A DNA stretch of 64,000 bases from contig JANVCC010000125.1 in assembly GCA_025345505.1 (NCBI GenBank), forward strand, positions 4,571,441 to 4,635,440, written 5' to 3'. Below are positions 22,725-35,798 of this stretch, one piece after another. The position numbers and the translations under genes were made by a program. Every line of letters begins with the position of its first letter. Position 1 is the first letter of the stretch. The notes under the pieces are model-generated. The model was not told the DNA's origin. It did not search any database and saw only the letters and a list, made by a program, of their open reading frames with translations. This stretch comes from Todiramphus chloris collaris (taxonomy: Eukaryota; Chordata; Aves; Coraciiformes; Alcedinidae).

Positions 22725-22975
22725 TTTTATTACCCAGTACTTTCTCCCCATGAAGGTATTTATGCACTTTAATGAATGTTCTTTTTCTAATCTAAACAGG
22801 TTAAGTACTTTGACTATTTTTTTTTTTCACAATATAGCATTTTTCCAGACCTCAAATAATTTTTGCAGCTCTTTCTGTACAGACTCTGGGTTCTTTTCAG
22901 CATCTTGTTTAAAGATATTAACCACAAGACTGGACTCAGGAGTAATGTTTCAGCTGTGACTATTAATTCTGGATT
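22725..22975 (-). mobile_element. Ancient CR1/L3-type fragment, minus
   Basis: Antisense landmarks CCCCATGAAGGTATTTATGC, TCTAATCTAAACAGGTTAAG, TTTTTCCAGACCTCAAATAA, CAGCTCTTTCTGTACAGACT and GACTGGACTCAGGAGTAATG are in the order seen in old amniote CR1/L3-type LINEs. It may be the same old insertion as the piece at 22060-22260, with about 450 bases between them. Confidence 0.62.
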
Positions 22976-25900
22976 GATGTCTTCTTGGATTGCATTTCAG
23001 GACCCACCTGATTTGGATCAACACACTGTAGAATGGAGATTATGACAACTTTAGGCTGGCTTTGGGAAGACAGACAGTATCTGACCCAGTGTGGAGCTAG
23101 AGTGACACGGAGAGATGACCCCTTCTGTTCAACCTGTACAACCTGTTCTGTACAACCCTAATACAGACCATCATTGTGAACTGCAAAACCAGTGGCCATT
23201 AAATCAGTGCTTTACACCCTGTAAAAGTGTTGGTTTTGGTCTAATATTGCAAAATTTCAAGGGTAGTGCATCTCATATTTCATCTCCTTTTTACACAAGA
23301 TACATCACGAAAAAAAAATCATTCCTCAGGCCTTATGTATCTGGAATCTCCCATACACAGCCTGGGGCTATGGACTGGTTAGAGGTTGCTATTATTTCTG
23401 TCAGTGAGTATGTGCTTTACCTCTGTTTAAAATACCCCTTTTATGTCAGGCTAAGGACATTCTACTACTTGTTCCGCCAAGCGTCTCTGGGACAGGATCC
23501 CGTGCCTTCCTTTTGTACAAGCTACTGGGATCACCCAGGCACTTTGGGAATCCCACTGAGATAGGGAGATGCCAGCAATTTCTGTGTAGGTCCATGAGGA
23601 AATCAACCCTTGCTCAGCAAATGAAGTAGATGACTGCCTCTCCCCAACTAATCAGAACAATCTTATAATGCAGATTTACAAGCTTAGGTGCCAAACAATC
23701 AGGAAAGCAAATGCATGTGCCATTCCAAATAATCCTTTATCTGGAAAGGGCATCTATTGAGCTGATATTTAGATAGAATTGGCTGAATCTGCCAAGCCCA
23801 TGGCTCAGTATGTTCAGGCTGTTGATTTTTGTTCTTGGACGGTTTCAGCTAAGCTTAGTCCATTTGTTCCTACAAGATCTCCTGTTCAGCAAAGACTTTT
23901 GCTGGTAGGACTTGAATGCACTCAGCTCTGTGAGTGTGCATTTTAGAGGTCCTGTATTGTCCAGTCTCAGTTTGTCCAGTTTGTCTTGATGTCCCTAGTT
24001 GTATAGCTGAAAAGCTTGGTCTTCCCAACAGTGGTTTCAGGGCAGCTATGTTCAATGAGCTTACAGAAGTACGCTGGCACTGGGTTCATTTTTATGTATC
24101 TTAATCAGTTGTAGCTGTAATTATTAAACACATTATTCAACTTTACTTGGAGGCTTTGAGAAATGTGGTGCAGAGAGGTTTGTCACCTTTGCCCATGTCT
24201 TCCTTGAGGCAGGAGAGTTTGGAAGAAGCAATACAGAGGAAATGTGACTGTTATGGCAGGAAAAAAAAAAAAAATACAATCAGGAAATCCATTTCAGACC
24301 ATCCTTCAGGGACCATCATCTCCAAAGACAGTGCAACGACTTACCAAGGTAGGTTTTGTTGGCCTTGCAAAGAAGAAGAAACCGCTTTCAGTGAGCTTTA
24401 CCTTTTTTTTTAGAGGATTGTGGGTACTGGTAGGGAAAGGGGAGATAGGTTTTCATGTCCTATGTCCCTTTTATCAATGCCCCATTCTATATGGTGTCCT
24501 CCAACAAGCCTCTCCAGCATGAAAAATATAATGTGTAAAGTACAAAGTCTCTCAGTTCTCAATGATCTCTTTTCCCTTTTCCTCTCTACCCATGAACGTA
24601 TACATCAAATGGTTCAATGTAGAGTGAAGTTAATGATCTCCACACACAGACCTCTCGCTTGTGCTCAAAGTATCTAAATGGGAGGGGGCTTTGTGCTTGT
24701 GTTTCAGGCAAGGACCTTTTGAAGCATTCACTTGTGTGAACAGCTGGATTCAAAACCTGCGTGGCAGAGGCTAAGTACTCTCCCTTATTTTGCGATCAAA
24801 GGGCTGAAAGACAAGCTGCAAATATCACTCATTATCATTTATTATTCCAAATTATGCTGAAGGGGAAATAGATTTCTTTGTCTTCAGTCCTGCTCCTTTA
24901 AGTTTATCCTGTCAGGATGGAGAACGGGAAGAAGAGTCATTTCCTTGAAGTTATGTTTGAGCAATATTAAAATATATTTGGGGAGAATAAAACTGCAGGG
25001 AGAATAAGCAAACACTTTATCCCTCATGAATGGAGTTCAAACAGCTGCCAACATTTCTGAGTGTCAGAAAAACTAAAACATAAAAATGAATCTGTTCTGC
25101 TCTCCCAAACAGATATTTTTGTAAACCAGTTTTTCAAGTTTCCAAGTACCCACTTCACATTCAGTCTTCTCCACAGCAAAATGAAGCTCTGTCATCTTCA
25201 GTGACGGCTGGCCAGTGGAAAAGAGGTGGGAAAGTGAGTGTACTGAGAGCAGCAGCTGAGAAATGCTGTTGAAAGACTGAGGTGACCAGGCTGTGCAACT
25301 TGCTTCTGTGTCAGTCAGTGTCTTGATGAGCAGGTAATTGGCGACCCTGACAGGATACCACTAAAATTTAATCTAAAAAAAAAGATAACTTCAGGCAACT
25401 ATTTGAATTCCATTCCAGAGAATCATGAGTTAGGAGAAGCAGGAATTGGTCAGAAGTTATGCCTAACATTTTCTGACCAGCTTGGAAGTGTGAAGGATAA
25501 TAGACATATGATTCATCTGCCTTGATGACAGCATGATCTTTTGTTTCTTGCTGCTGATCCAGCTGTATGAATTCGAGATTCAGTGGAGATTTGCTCTGAA
25601 GGTGACTATTAGATAATCACCACTGAATGAGAAATTAAAAATGGCCAGATCTTTGCCATTGCAAACTGGGGAGCAGTAGGTCACCCTCCCCCTATAAATG
25701 CAAGATGCCATCTGGGCATGTTTGCTGTCGCCTGTGCAAGTATTTTTTTTCTTCGCAGTAAAGAGAAAAGAGCAATTCCATTAAGCACTTTGCCAACACA
25801 TCTCTGGCCTACATTTTCCTAGGGGACATAATGCAAATCTTTGAGAAGAGGGAAATGAGATCATTTACTTGAGAACTTAGTTCTATCAGTCTTCCCTGGT

Positions 25901-28900
25901 TAGCCGCAGATGTAATGCTTCACTCAGAGTCCGCCCAGTCTAGTACCCTGGCCTGGCCAGGACATGGTGGCCCTTTACACACACAGGCTTCCTTCAAAAA
26001 GGAGGGTTGCACTGCCTGAAAACCTCCTCAGTCAGCGCAGAATAGCAAATAGAAAGCAAGCAGATAACCCTGGTGTCCCTGAAGGGTCATGGTCATCAGC
26101 CAGGAATTTATTTCAGTTGCTGATTTTTAGAATTTCATAAACTGAAATGAAATGCATCCAAAAAAAGTAGCATTCAGGTCAAGGCAGAAATACTTAAATG
26201 AAGTCGTCAATGAGTAGTTTTGTACTTGAGCATTGGTAACTGAGCTCGTGATAGAGTGAAGAGCCAACCAATATAGTCAGCAGGCTTGTTCTGACCATCA
26301 GAGACATCTGAGGATGTCACAAACACCACTAGATATCTATGTTTAGGCAAATGGAGCTCATCTATGGTGTCTATTTCAGGGTGAACTGAACTATGTCTTG
26401 GATCCTCTGACTATGCTGGTCAGGCAGCTATTGACTGGAGCTTGGATACCTGACACATATGTTGATAGCAACATAGGGAAACCTAAATAACCTAAAGCTG
26501 AATCCCACCAAATGTGTCTTCAAAACACTGCCAGTGTTTCCTCACTTTTAGCATTAAAAAAGTGATAGAAAAGTTTTCAAGCAACACCTTTGTTCCTGTC
26601 CCTCTACACTTCTTGGATGCTAAAGTATAGGCACTCTCCAAGGACAAGCATTTCCAGTTTGATCTTCAAATTAAGTCTTAGAAAGAACACCACCACAGAA
26701 TCTTGGTGGTTTTTGACTGTATTTTTTGTACAGTAAACACTGAAAGTGAACAGGGTTTTGTCAGATGCTTAAAGTACTAACCCGAGAACAGGGATTTCTG
26801 GATTTAGGTCCCAACTACAGCACAAATGCTCTGGGTGGCTTTGGACAGGTCCTTTAACTTCCTTGTCTGTTAAATATTAATAGATAAAACGGAGGCTATT
26901 TTTCCTAAGGCAGTTGAGCTGAGTGCACTAATGACTGTGAGATGCTACAGTAATAGAGACATTTGACAAATGTAAAGAACGATGTTGCTGTTATTAATGC
27001 GGTGGATCAAAACTTCACTTCAGATTCATTAACTTCACCTTTTTGCTTGTCATTGTATAAACACACTACTTTTGGCAGCTCAGCTTCCAAAGATCTCGTT
27101 ATTAGTATTTAAATCTGCCTGAAATTAAAAAGTAGGGTGGTGTGGGGGAGCGAGGTAGATTTTCCTGCTCTCTGTGAAATCTGACAATGTGAAAATTATG
27201 TCTTTTGGTAGCACTGTGTAAATCAAACACTGGAGTTGCCTTCAGTGTCAGACTATTGAGGGATGCAGCAGAATTTGAGAAGAATAAATGTGAACTACTT
27301 TTGCAAAACATCCCTGACAGAATTGGATTTTGGGTGACACATGCCTGGAGCTGAACAGAAACTGATAAACATTGCCAGCCCAAGCTGATTCTGCTGAGCC
27401 ATTTGGGATGTCTCTGCACTGAGCATCAGGTTAAGCAGCTTATTTGCTCTGGTGGTGTGCCCTGCAGTAGGTCTGCATGCTTATACAGTTGTCCCTGAGG
27501 TAGTATTAAGACCTTCCATCACCATAAATACTCACTGTAGCTTTGCTAAGAGCTGGACACAGGAGTAGCTTGGCTTCACTGATCCTGTGCTGAGCCCTCA
27601 GTGAAGGGTATAGTGAAACAGAGCTTGTTTTGCACCGGACACCAGGTCTATGCCTATCACCTAAGTTGTCCCTTACCTGCTTATATTAGCATGGATAGCT
27701 GGGATTTCACTCTATTTTATTTAAGCATGAAAATGACATTTTGTTTTACAAGGACTCAGAATTTCAGGCATCAGGAGGACAAAGTACCTTCTAGGCAAGC
27801 TTTTTGTACAGATTGCATTAAATACACTAAATGCAGCCCACAGCCATTGCAGTCATTGTTGACAAAAGTGATGGATTGAGGTGAGACAATCTGATAACCT
27901 CAGCAACCCAGACTTCTTACTTGTCTGTGCTGAAAGAAATGTCCTGGACTATGCTTTAGGAGATATGGAACAATGCATAACATTTGTGGGATGTTAATTG
28001 ATAACCACACCTTGGAAGTCCAGCCTAGGGGAATTCACACTGAGGTAGGGTGTTGCATACCACTCTTCACCATCCAGCTTCTCCTTTGAGGATAGGTAAG
28101 GTAGACAGTCGTCCTGGAGGGAGAATTAACAGTACTGTCTCCTGATGTTCACTTGTCCCCATTCTTCATTAATATCTTGTTTTATATTTAATCTCCCATT
28201 CCTATACATTTGGCAGCATTTTTACTATAATTTTTTTACCTGCTTTTGTGATGAGTAGCAAAAAAGTCCCTTCCACCTCTGTCTTGCAGAGGGGTTACAG
28301 CTACAAAGAACCTGTGGCGTTTTTCTAGGAGCAAGGCAGGGTATTTGTTCTTGACCTTCATCCCAGTGGGGGAGAACAGGGAGGTACAATGCACATGCCA
28401 GCTTCTCTCACAGAGAGGAGAATTCACTGCTAGGTATTTGTGTCTTTGGTGAGATGTTTCATTAGGTTCTATGACAACTATCAGCAGCCTGTCAGGGCTA
28501 GGGGAATTTTAGACAGAGCTGTCTGGCTTTTCCCTGCAATGGCTGGAGATGCTTTTCCATTGCAGGGCAGCAGGGATGCTGGAAAGAACTGCAGGGCAGC
28601 AACTCCTCAGGCTGATCTAGCTAGATCTGCCAACTCCCTTTTCTCCATCACTTTTGATAATGTCTGTGATGGCAGAGGTAAAAATGCTGTTAACATCCAC
28701 GAAAGCTATGCCACATTACTGTGCTGACAAAGTAAGTCAGAAATGTGAGGAATATTTCCCTGCCTGGTGACAGTGACCTTGCAGTGATTTGGGAAAGACC
28801 TGGATTGTCATAATTCAACATTACCAATGTTTTTTATGCATCATCCCTGGGTTTTAGTGAGAGACAGCATCTGAGCTGCTTTTCTCACCAGCAACATTGT

Positions 28901-29680
28901 AGGTTGAAGTTCCCACTGGACTAATTAGCGTGAATTGTGGTGCTGCCATTGCCTCGCCATAAATCGTCCTGATAACGAGGCAGGTGAGTGCAGATTCCAA
29001 ACCTCATTCTCCTGCAGGTTGGATGAGGATAAATCCATCAAAGGATTGCAAAGCACTGTGAAACTTGCTGTTACAAAGCTGCCGTGGAAAAAGCACATAA
29101 TTAAAAACACTCCCCTGGAGAGAATATCATTTAATCTTCTTCATGTAACCCACCCGTAGGACAGAAAACACGACAAAAGATGAGATCTGAATCACAGCAA
29201 AAACAACATCATTTTTTTGTTGTGTGATTTGCTGGAATTCCTTGTAATAATTTTACACTTGATATTAAATATAAGATCAATTATTGAGACTTGTAAGTGA
29301 AAATTGCCAAGTTGTATTTCAGCAAATGTGACATTTCTGCTGTGCATGTGAACCTCTTGGACTTCTGGTTTCCAGTATGCTCTCCAGTCTCAAAAGCACA
29401 GCATGGTTTTGGAGAAACAACAGGGGACTAAAAACATGATATTTTATTGAGGAACACAGGATTTATTAGACTCAATTAGACTGTGGCCCATTTGTTTCTG
29501 TATCTTGCCTCAAGCAATGAGTAAATTCCAGTATTTCAGAAGCAAGAGAAATCACAGTGAAAGAGGAGATATGGGAAATTTTCTTAATGAAATTTGAAAA
29601 GTTTTCTTACTGACCTAGAACTTGGTTCTTGCTAAATGGAAACTCCAGTGCAAAATCTGAGACCTACAATGAAATTTGGG
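22976..29680. other. Gene-free stretch, largest repeat-poor block
   Basis: About 6.7 kb with no gene or interspersed repeat that I recognise. It holds a 14-base A run at 24261-24274. AT-rich CNE-like parts lie at about 24760-25110 and 28900-29160. A frame at 23115-23564 (149 codons) includes a small internal repeat (CAACCTGTACAACCTGTTC) and has no recognisable domain. Confidence 0.5.
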
Positions 29681-30262
29681 TCATAGAATCATACAATCAT
29701 AGAATGGTTTGGGTTGGACAGGACCTTAAAGATCACCTAGTTCCAATCCTGCCATGGGCAAGGACACCTTCTACTAGACCAGGTTGCTCAAAGCCCTGTC
29801 CAGCCTGGCCTTGAATGCTTCCTGTGATGGAACATCCACAAGTTTTCTGTTCCAGTACCTCACTACCCACATAATGAAGAATTTCTTCCCTATATCTAAT
29901 ATAAATTTACCCTCTTTCAGTCTAAAGACATTATCCCTTGTCCTATCACTTCATTCCCTTGCAAAAAGTCCCTCCCCATCTTTCTTATAGACCCCTTTTA
30001 GGTACTGGAAGGTTGTTATAAGGTCTCCTGGGAGCCTTCTCTTCTCCAGGCTGAACCCCAACTCTCTTAGCTTGTATTTATAGGAGAAGGGTTCCAGCCT
30101 CTGATCATCTTCATGGCCTCTTCCGGACTCACTCCAACAGGTCAATGTCTTTTCTGTGCTGAGGACTCCAGAGTTGTGTCCAGGTGGTGTCTCACCAGAG
30201 CACATTAGAAGGGGAGAATCACCTTGACCTACTGGCCACTCATCTTTTGATGCAGTCCAGGA
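29681..30262 (-). mobile_element. CR1 LINE, about 580 bases
   Basis: Starts on plus with the reversed tail TCATAGAATCATACAATCATA and AATGGTTTGGGTTGGACAGG, and continues through the antisense 3' UTR into RT coding sequence. On the minus strand, ELGFSLEKRRLPGDLITTF followed by QYLKGVYKKDGEG marks the CR1 ORF2 C-terminal region. Its 5' end fades near 30262, at TTTTGATGCAGTCCAGGATA. It is among the three longest CR1 copies in the window. Confidence 0.93.
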
Positions 30263-32855
30263 TATGGGTCAAGTGTTGACTAAACTGACAATGAAAATTT
30301 AAGATATATTCAGGCTAAAATGTAGGGACAACTCACTCTCACTTTTAAGGATGTAATATTAGTTACATTTATTAAACACATGATAGCAGAATCTTGAGGC
30401 ACTAGCCTTGGTGAAAGCCTCCTTTCTCTCCAGAATGTGAGTAATAAAACACAGCTTCTCTTATGGGTTCTTATGTCCCATCGTATTTTCATCAAAGAAG
30501 AGGATATGAGTCCAAAGAAAGAAGTATTATTTTCATAAAATCTTAGTTGTTCTTTTTCCCAGTTAAAAAAAACAAAAAAAACCAAAAAAACACCCAAACA
30601 ACCCAGAGATAATTTTAAATGGCTATCTCCCTTAAATTAAGTTTTTTAGTGTCCATACTTGTGATGTAGACTGGAGAATGCTGTGTTGCAAGCTGTAAAT
30701 CCCACAACAGAGGTGGGATAGTCACAAGAACCATCCCCATCATAGTCTCTGGGAAAGCTTGATTTTTCATTGCTTACCATGCTCAGTCTCATGGTAGGTT
30801 AAGTGTTTGATCAGTTAGCTCCCAACAGGCTTTTTTAGAAGGTAACAAAATGGCTTGTGGTTGGAGGTTTCTGGGAGTAGGAAGCTCCTGTTTGAGTGGT
30901 TCACTCTTGTAGACACAGAACTTGACTTGGGACTGAGCCTGACCAAACCCAGCTTGAGGATGGTTGAAGGAAAGACTCATTTCCTACCAGATGCCAATCT
31001 CTTAGCAGCTTGATTTGTGACAGCTGCTTCATGGACTGCACTCATGAGTGATAACTTTGTGACAGAAACCTTCAACTTCTGAGATTTTGTTCAAGGCACA
31101 GTTCTGACCCTGTCTGAAAATGCTGGTTTGGTTTGGAGCAGCACAACCATCTCCAGCCATCAGAACCAGCAGCGAAGCCTGGGACAAGTACAAGAAATCC
31201 CACTACAGCTGTAGAGGCTATGCAAGAGGTCTCAGTGATGAATATTTCCTGATAAACTGTTTCTGTATTGCTCTAAACAGTCAAAAGGAACAGTAGAGAC
31301 CTCTTTCCAAATTCTTATTGATCCATGGGAGAGTTTTCCATGACACCTGAACTACAATACTGCAAGATGTGGCTGAAGATGCATATAATTAGGTTAGTAA
31401 TGATGTCTAAGAAACAGCCGGGTTTTCCCTCAGTTTTGATCTGTCTGTGCACAACCATGACAGAACAATGAGTAAAACATTTTAAAGGGTTTTTCTTAAA
31501 ACCTTTGGAGCTATTTGCAGATGTGGAAAGCATAAAAAGAAAGTCACCGTAATTCTCAGTCTCCATGCAGACTTGTGCAGCATTTCAACACATGAAGAAT
31601 TTGGACCATGGGCTTTATATGATCTCAGTTTCCATGGTTAATGAATACGTTCAGTTCGGCCAATCTAATCTTTTATTCCTTCAAAAATTTCTGAAACAAA
31701 GTTAGAAAAATGAAAGTAAAAAAACCCTTCTGAATACTTTTAGAAGCAAACAACAAGAAAGAGGTAGTCCGAATCTCTCTGACTATACACTTCTACACAT
31801 GGGCTAGTCACCCTCAATTTTCTTCGTAGACAAGAGAGTTATATCCTAGAATTATCTGTCCCGTCTTTTTTACTTCAGATATTTACCCAGAGATAGGATA
31901 GTTTCCAGCTCTTCTCTCAATATCTCCATGAGATGTTCATGTTGAACAAATTCTCCTAATCCATATTTTTACAGCTCTGCCAGCCCTGTTGCCGTGAATG
32001 AAAATGAAGACAGATCTGAAAAGTCATCTGCAGGAGGTGAATGGCAGCTATATCGGGGCTTACTAGGACTCATAAGTCAGAAGAAATCTATACAAAGCAA
32101 GAGTGAAGGATCCCCATAGAGAATCACCACAAGTTCTGCCCTTGGCAATGTGAGTCTCCTGCTGCGCTTCAAGGAAAATGCTCTTGGTTTCTGCCCATCC
32201 TGCCTTTGAGGCAACTGATGTCAGAGGCAGCTGGAGGGATTACTTGAGTTTTGGGGACTAGTGGTCACACACAGATGGTGCCTGGACCACATAGGGACAC
32301 TTGGTCAAGATGTAACACCATCATGCATGATGTAAACTACATTTCAGCTTATTTTCTTGGAAGGGAGTGCTGTGATTATCTACTCTGGCTTCTTGCCTGC
32401 TGAGACACGAAATAGGATTTTTCAATACTAATTTCTCCTTCAAGTCTAATAGGCATGTTAATACTAAATCTTAACTTTTAAATAAGAAAAAAAATCACTA
32501 TGAAAAGGAAAAAAAATTTGTTCTTCCTGATTTGAGAGTTAGAAGGATGGAGAATCCATCACAGTATTAGTTTAGCAGATTAAATAGTTAATAGCACAGT
32601 GTCACAAATGTGTTCCTTAATTTCTTCTCTAAATTAGAACTCTGCAAATAATTGATATTTTGGTTCACTGGGCAAATTAAAAATAAAAAAAAAAAGAAAT
32701 TGATAATGAAAGAAAACATTTTGGCATGAATGAACTCGACAATTTGTAAACTAAAACACTGCTATGAAGATCTGAGAAATGTGGTCTAATTATAGTAGCA
32801 CTGCAACTGTAGTAATGAGTGACTAGAAAGTGTGACTGATAAGCAGAAGGTAATG
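30263..32855. other. Gene-free stretch
   Basis: No gene or interspersed repeat recognised. A-rich low-complexity sequence lies at 30564-30604, and short A runs near 32484-32516 and 32679-32697. Confidence 0.55.
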
Positions 32856-32910
32856 ATCCTGGGCAACCTGCTCTGGGTGATCCTGCTGGAGCAGCTGGGC
32901 AGGACAAGAT
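32856..32910 (+). mobile_element. CR1 3'-UTR fragment without terminal tail
   Basis: GATCCTGGGCAACCTGCTCT, GGGTGATCCTGCTGG and GACAAGATGATCTC match the CR1 3' UTR just before the terminal repeats. The final part (the CCCTTCCAAC block and reiterated tail) is absent, and RT-region sequence of another CR1 follows directly. Confidence 0.72.
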
Positions 32911-33500
32911 GATCTCAGGCATTCAGAAGAGTGTGTCCAGAAGGTCGAAGGAGGTTCTCCACCCCCGTCTACTCTGCCCTAGTGAGACCACAACTAGAGT
33001 ATTGTGTCCAGTTCTGGCCTTCCCAGTTCAAGAGGCACAGGGAAATACTAGAGAAAGTCCAATAGAGAGCTATAAAGATGATGAAGGGACTGGAACATCT
33101 CTCTTAAGAGAAACGGCTGAGAACCCCGGGACTGTTTAGTCTCAAAAAGAGAATACTGAGAGGGTATCTTATTGATGTTTATAAATATCTGAAGGGTGGG
33201 TGTCAAGTAGAAGGGCCCAGTCTCTTTACAGTGGTGCTCAGTGATAGGTCAAGGGGCAACAGACACAGTCTAAACCACAGGAAGTTTCACCTCAACATGA
33301 GGAAAAACTTCTCTACTGTGAGGGTGATGGAGCCTGGACCAGGCTGCCCAGAGATGTTGTGGAATCTCCTTCTCTAGAGAGTTTCAGGACCCTCCTGGGT
33401 CTGTTCTTGTGTGGGCTGCCCTGGGTAGTTCTGCTCTGGCAGGGGGGTTGGACTCAGGGATCTCCAGAGGTCCCTTCCAACATTGACCGTTCTAAGATTC
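32911..33500 (+). mobile_element. CR1 LINE, about 590 bases
   Basis: Begins in the RT thumb region: IQKSVSRRSKEVLHP is encoded from about 32918 and AGAGTATTGTGTCCAGTTCT gives the conserved RVLCPVL-like stretch. It continues through GTGATAGGTCAAGGGGCAAC, GTGGAATCTCCTTCTCTAGA and GGTTGGACTCAGGGATCTCC, to a short tail TTCTAAGATTCT ending at 33500. Several frameshifts break the frame. Confidence 0.93.
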
Positions 33501-34265
33501 TAATGTGCACAGCCCTTCAAAGAAAACAAAAGGCTTCATGAGACATCTGTGGGATTGTGCAAAGGACAGACACACGAAGAAATGTTTGAAAATGATATTT
33601 AAAGGTGAGGAGTATCAGTGAACATGTGGCGCTGATGACGATTGCATTTTCCATGCCTGCTTTGTGCACAGACAAGGTAATAAGATGGCTGAAATGTACA
33701 CACCAGGAGATTGCCAAGAGTAGGAGAAAGCGTGATACTTAAAGAGGAACTTAATCCTCTGGAGGTGGGTTTCTGGGCAGCTGGACCCTGTTGTGTGACG
33801 GCTGGTTATTAGAACATGGTATTTGGCTTGCTGTCTACCGTACTGCATGGAATGAGACAAGTGCAGGACAAATCCAGTCCTGAGTCCAGGTGGACATTTA
33901 GAAGAGATCTAGTTTAGGCTGGGTGAAATGCTTGGAGACAGACTCTGGAACAAACAATCTCCAGTGGGTGAAGCAGATTTTGAACAGAGCAGCTAGTTTA
34001 ATTTATTTTTCTTGCTCTTTTTCTAATTGAAAAAAATAGTAAAGAAAAAGAAACCCAAGGACATTTATTTTTTCAATGATTATTTTATGATACTATTTTT
34101 TTTCCATGTTCAGTGAGGATAGATTTACCAGAGAGACTAGTGGAGGTTTCTAGTCCTTCACTTCTTCTTTCCCTATTTGATGATATTCAAGGTATGTATG
34201 TTGCCCCTTGTATGGTAGAGAACATGGGCACTGGTGCCTCTTTCTTTCTCTACCTGTCTTCTCCA
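33501..34265. other. Gene-free stretch between two CR1 copies
   Basis: I see no gene. The sequence is unique and somewhat AT-rich near 34000-34110. The flanking CR1 copies have the same orientation. Confidence 0.55.
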
Positions 34266-34752
34266 ACATTGCTCAAGAGAGACAAGGAACTATTGGAGTG
34301 ACCCCAGTGGAGGTTATGAAGATGCTGGGGGCCTGGAGCATCTCTGTGACAAGGAAAGGCTGAGAGCCCTGCGGCTGTTTACCATGGAGAAGAGAAGACT
34401 GAGAAGGGATCTTATAAATGCTTCTCACTATCTAAAGGGTGTGAGTCAAAAGGATGGGGTCAGACTCTTTTCAGTGGTGCCCAGAGACAAGACAAGGTTC
34501 AATGGACACAAACTGGTACACAGGAAATTGCACCAAAACATAAGGAAAATCTTCTCTCTCGGGAGGGTGTCAGATCCTGGCCCAGGCTTCCCTGAGAGGC
34601 CGTGGAGTCTCCTTCTTTGGAGACATTCCAAACCCACCTGGACAATGAGATCCTGGGCCCCCTGCTCTGGGTGGCCTTGCTGGAGCATGGGGGTTGGACC
34701 AGATGATCTCCAGAGGTCCCTTCCAACCCCTACCATTCTGTGTTCTGTGATA
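34266..34752 (+). mobile_element. CR1 LINE, about 490 bases
   Basis: Plus-oriented copy with LRLFTMEKRRLRRDLINAS and a following HYLKGVSQKDGVRLFS encoded near 34356-34475. Then come TGGAGTCTCCTTCTTTGGAG, GGGGGTTGGACCAGATGATC and CCCTTCCAACCCCTACC, ending in ATTCTGTGTTCTGTGAT. A single 191-codon frame (34234-34809) spans the whole element, so this copy has few frame-breaking changes. It still lacks the RT catalytic core. Confidence 0.94.
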
Positions 34753-35750
34753 CGCATTTTGGCTACATCATGCTCTGTATATTTAGGAAATATCAAACAG
34801 AAAAAGTAGTTTATTTTCTTAGAAAATTACACCTTTGTAGCAATAGTTCCAAAAAGTTAAAAATATGACATTATTTTGAGGATTTTTAACCATTTCATCG
34901 GTAATTTCAGTCAAAGGGGGAAAAAAAATGCATTTTTTTTCTATTATGGGCCCTTCTGTTTTCTGTTTCTGAAGCTGGTATTCCTGCCCTTCCTGCATGT
35001 GAAGGAGCCTCAAGATTGCTTGGAGGTCAGTCATTGTTACACTACTTTTCCCCATCTTTTATTCTTTCCTTTTGAAATACAGCCCTTTAGACTCACTTAT
35101 CTCTTTGGAAGCAGGTAGAAAGCAGGTCAAGAAAAACAGTAAATGCAATGAATGGGAAAATCTCCAACAAACACACACAATAACTTTTCAGCATGGTCAA
35201 ACAACACCATGGCCAGAAACTTTGTTATACTCAGAAGTGACAACTCTAAAACCAGGCTCAGAAACTGAAACATTTCATTCGTCCCCCAGCCATTTCTCTA
35301 CTGATGTTGTGGGAGTGTAATGGATGTCTTTTGGGCCAACAGGATATGATTGAGTGAAATACCTGTAAAATAAATAGAGTGAAAATTTATAACTTGATCT
35401 GAAGGACTAGAGATCCCCATAAAAGACAAAAAATATCCTGTGAGGATAGAAAAAGGTAAACAACACACATTCACCAAACCCTGGTTATGTTTTCCAGATG
35501 TGCCAGACTGTGGATGGTTGTGTGCTGCAATAAAAATCAAGTCTTACATTATAATTATCAGATAAAGAGCCTAACAGTCGCCAGCAATCCTCTCGACACC
35601 ATGCCAGCTCTTTCAGCCACAGTAATATATTCACGGATTACAAAAATAATTTAAATTACATTCCCATGTAGTGGATGTTGGATTTGTGAGATGACATTGC
35701 ATTGCTTTATCAGAATTCTGGGCATACCTGGTTCTGAACAAGGAAGGATG

Positions 35751-35798
35751 AGGAAGGAAGGAAGGAAGGAAGGAAGGAAGGAAGGAAGGAAGGAAGGC
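35751..35798. repeat. (AAGG)12 microsatellite
   Basis: Twelve perfect AGGA/AAGG units, 48 bases, all purine on the plus strand. It is the longest perfect microsatellite in the window and is likely polymorphic. Confidence 0.95.

Noticed and set aside
23115..23564. 149-codon frame
   Set aside because: No recognisable domain, and its start lies in a small CCTGTACAAC repeat. The length is compatible with chance in a window of this size.
28440..28727. 95-codon frame
   Set aside because: No domain features. Slightly higher local GC explains its length.
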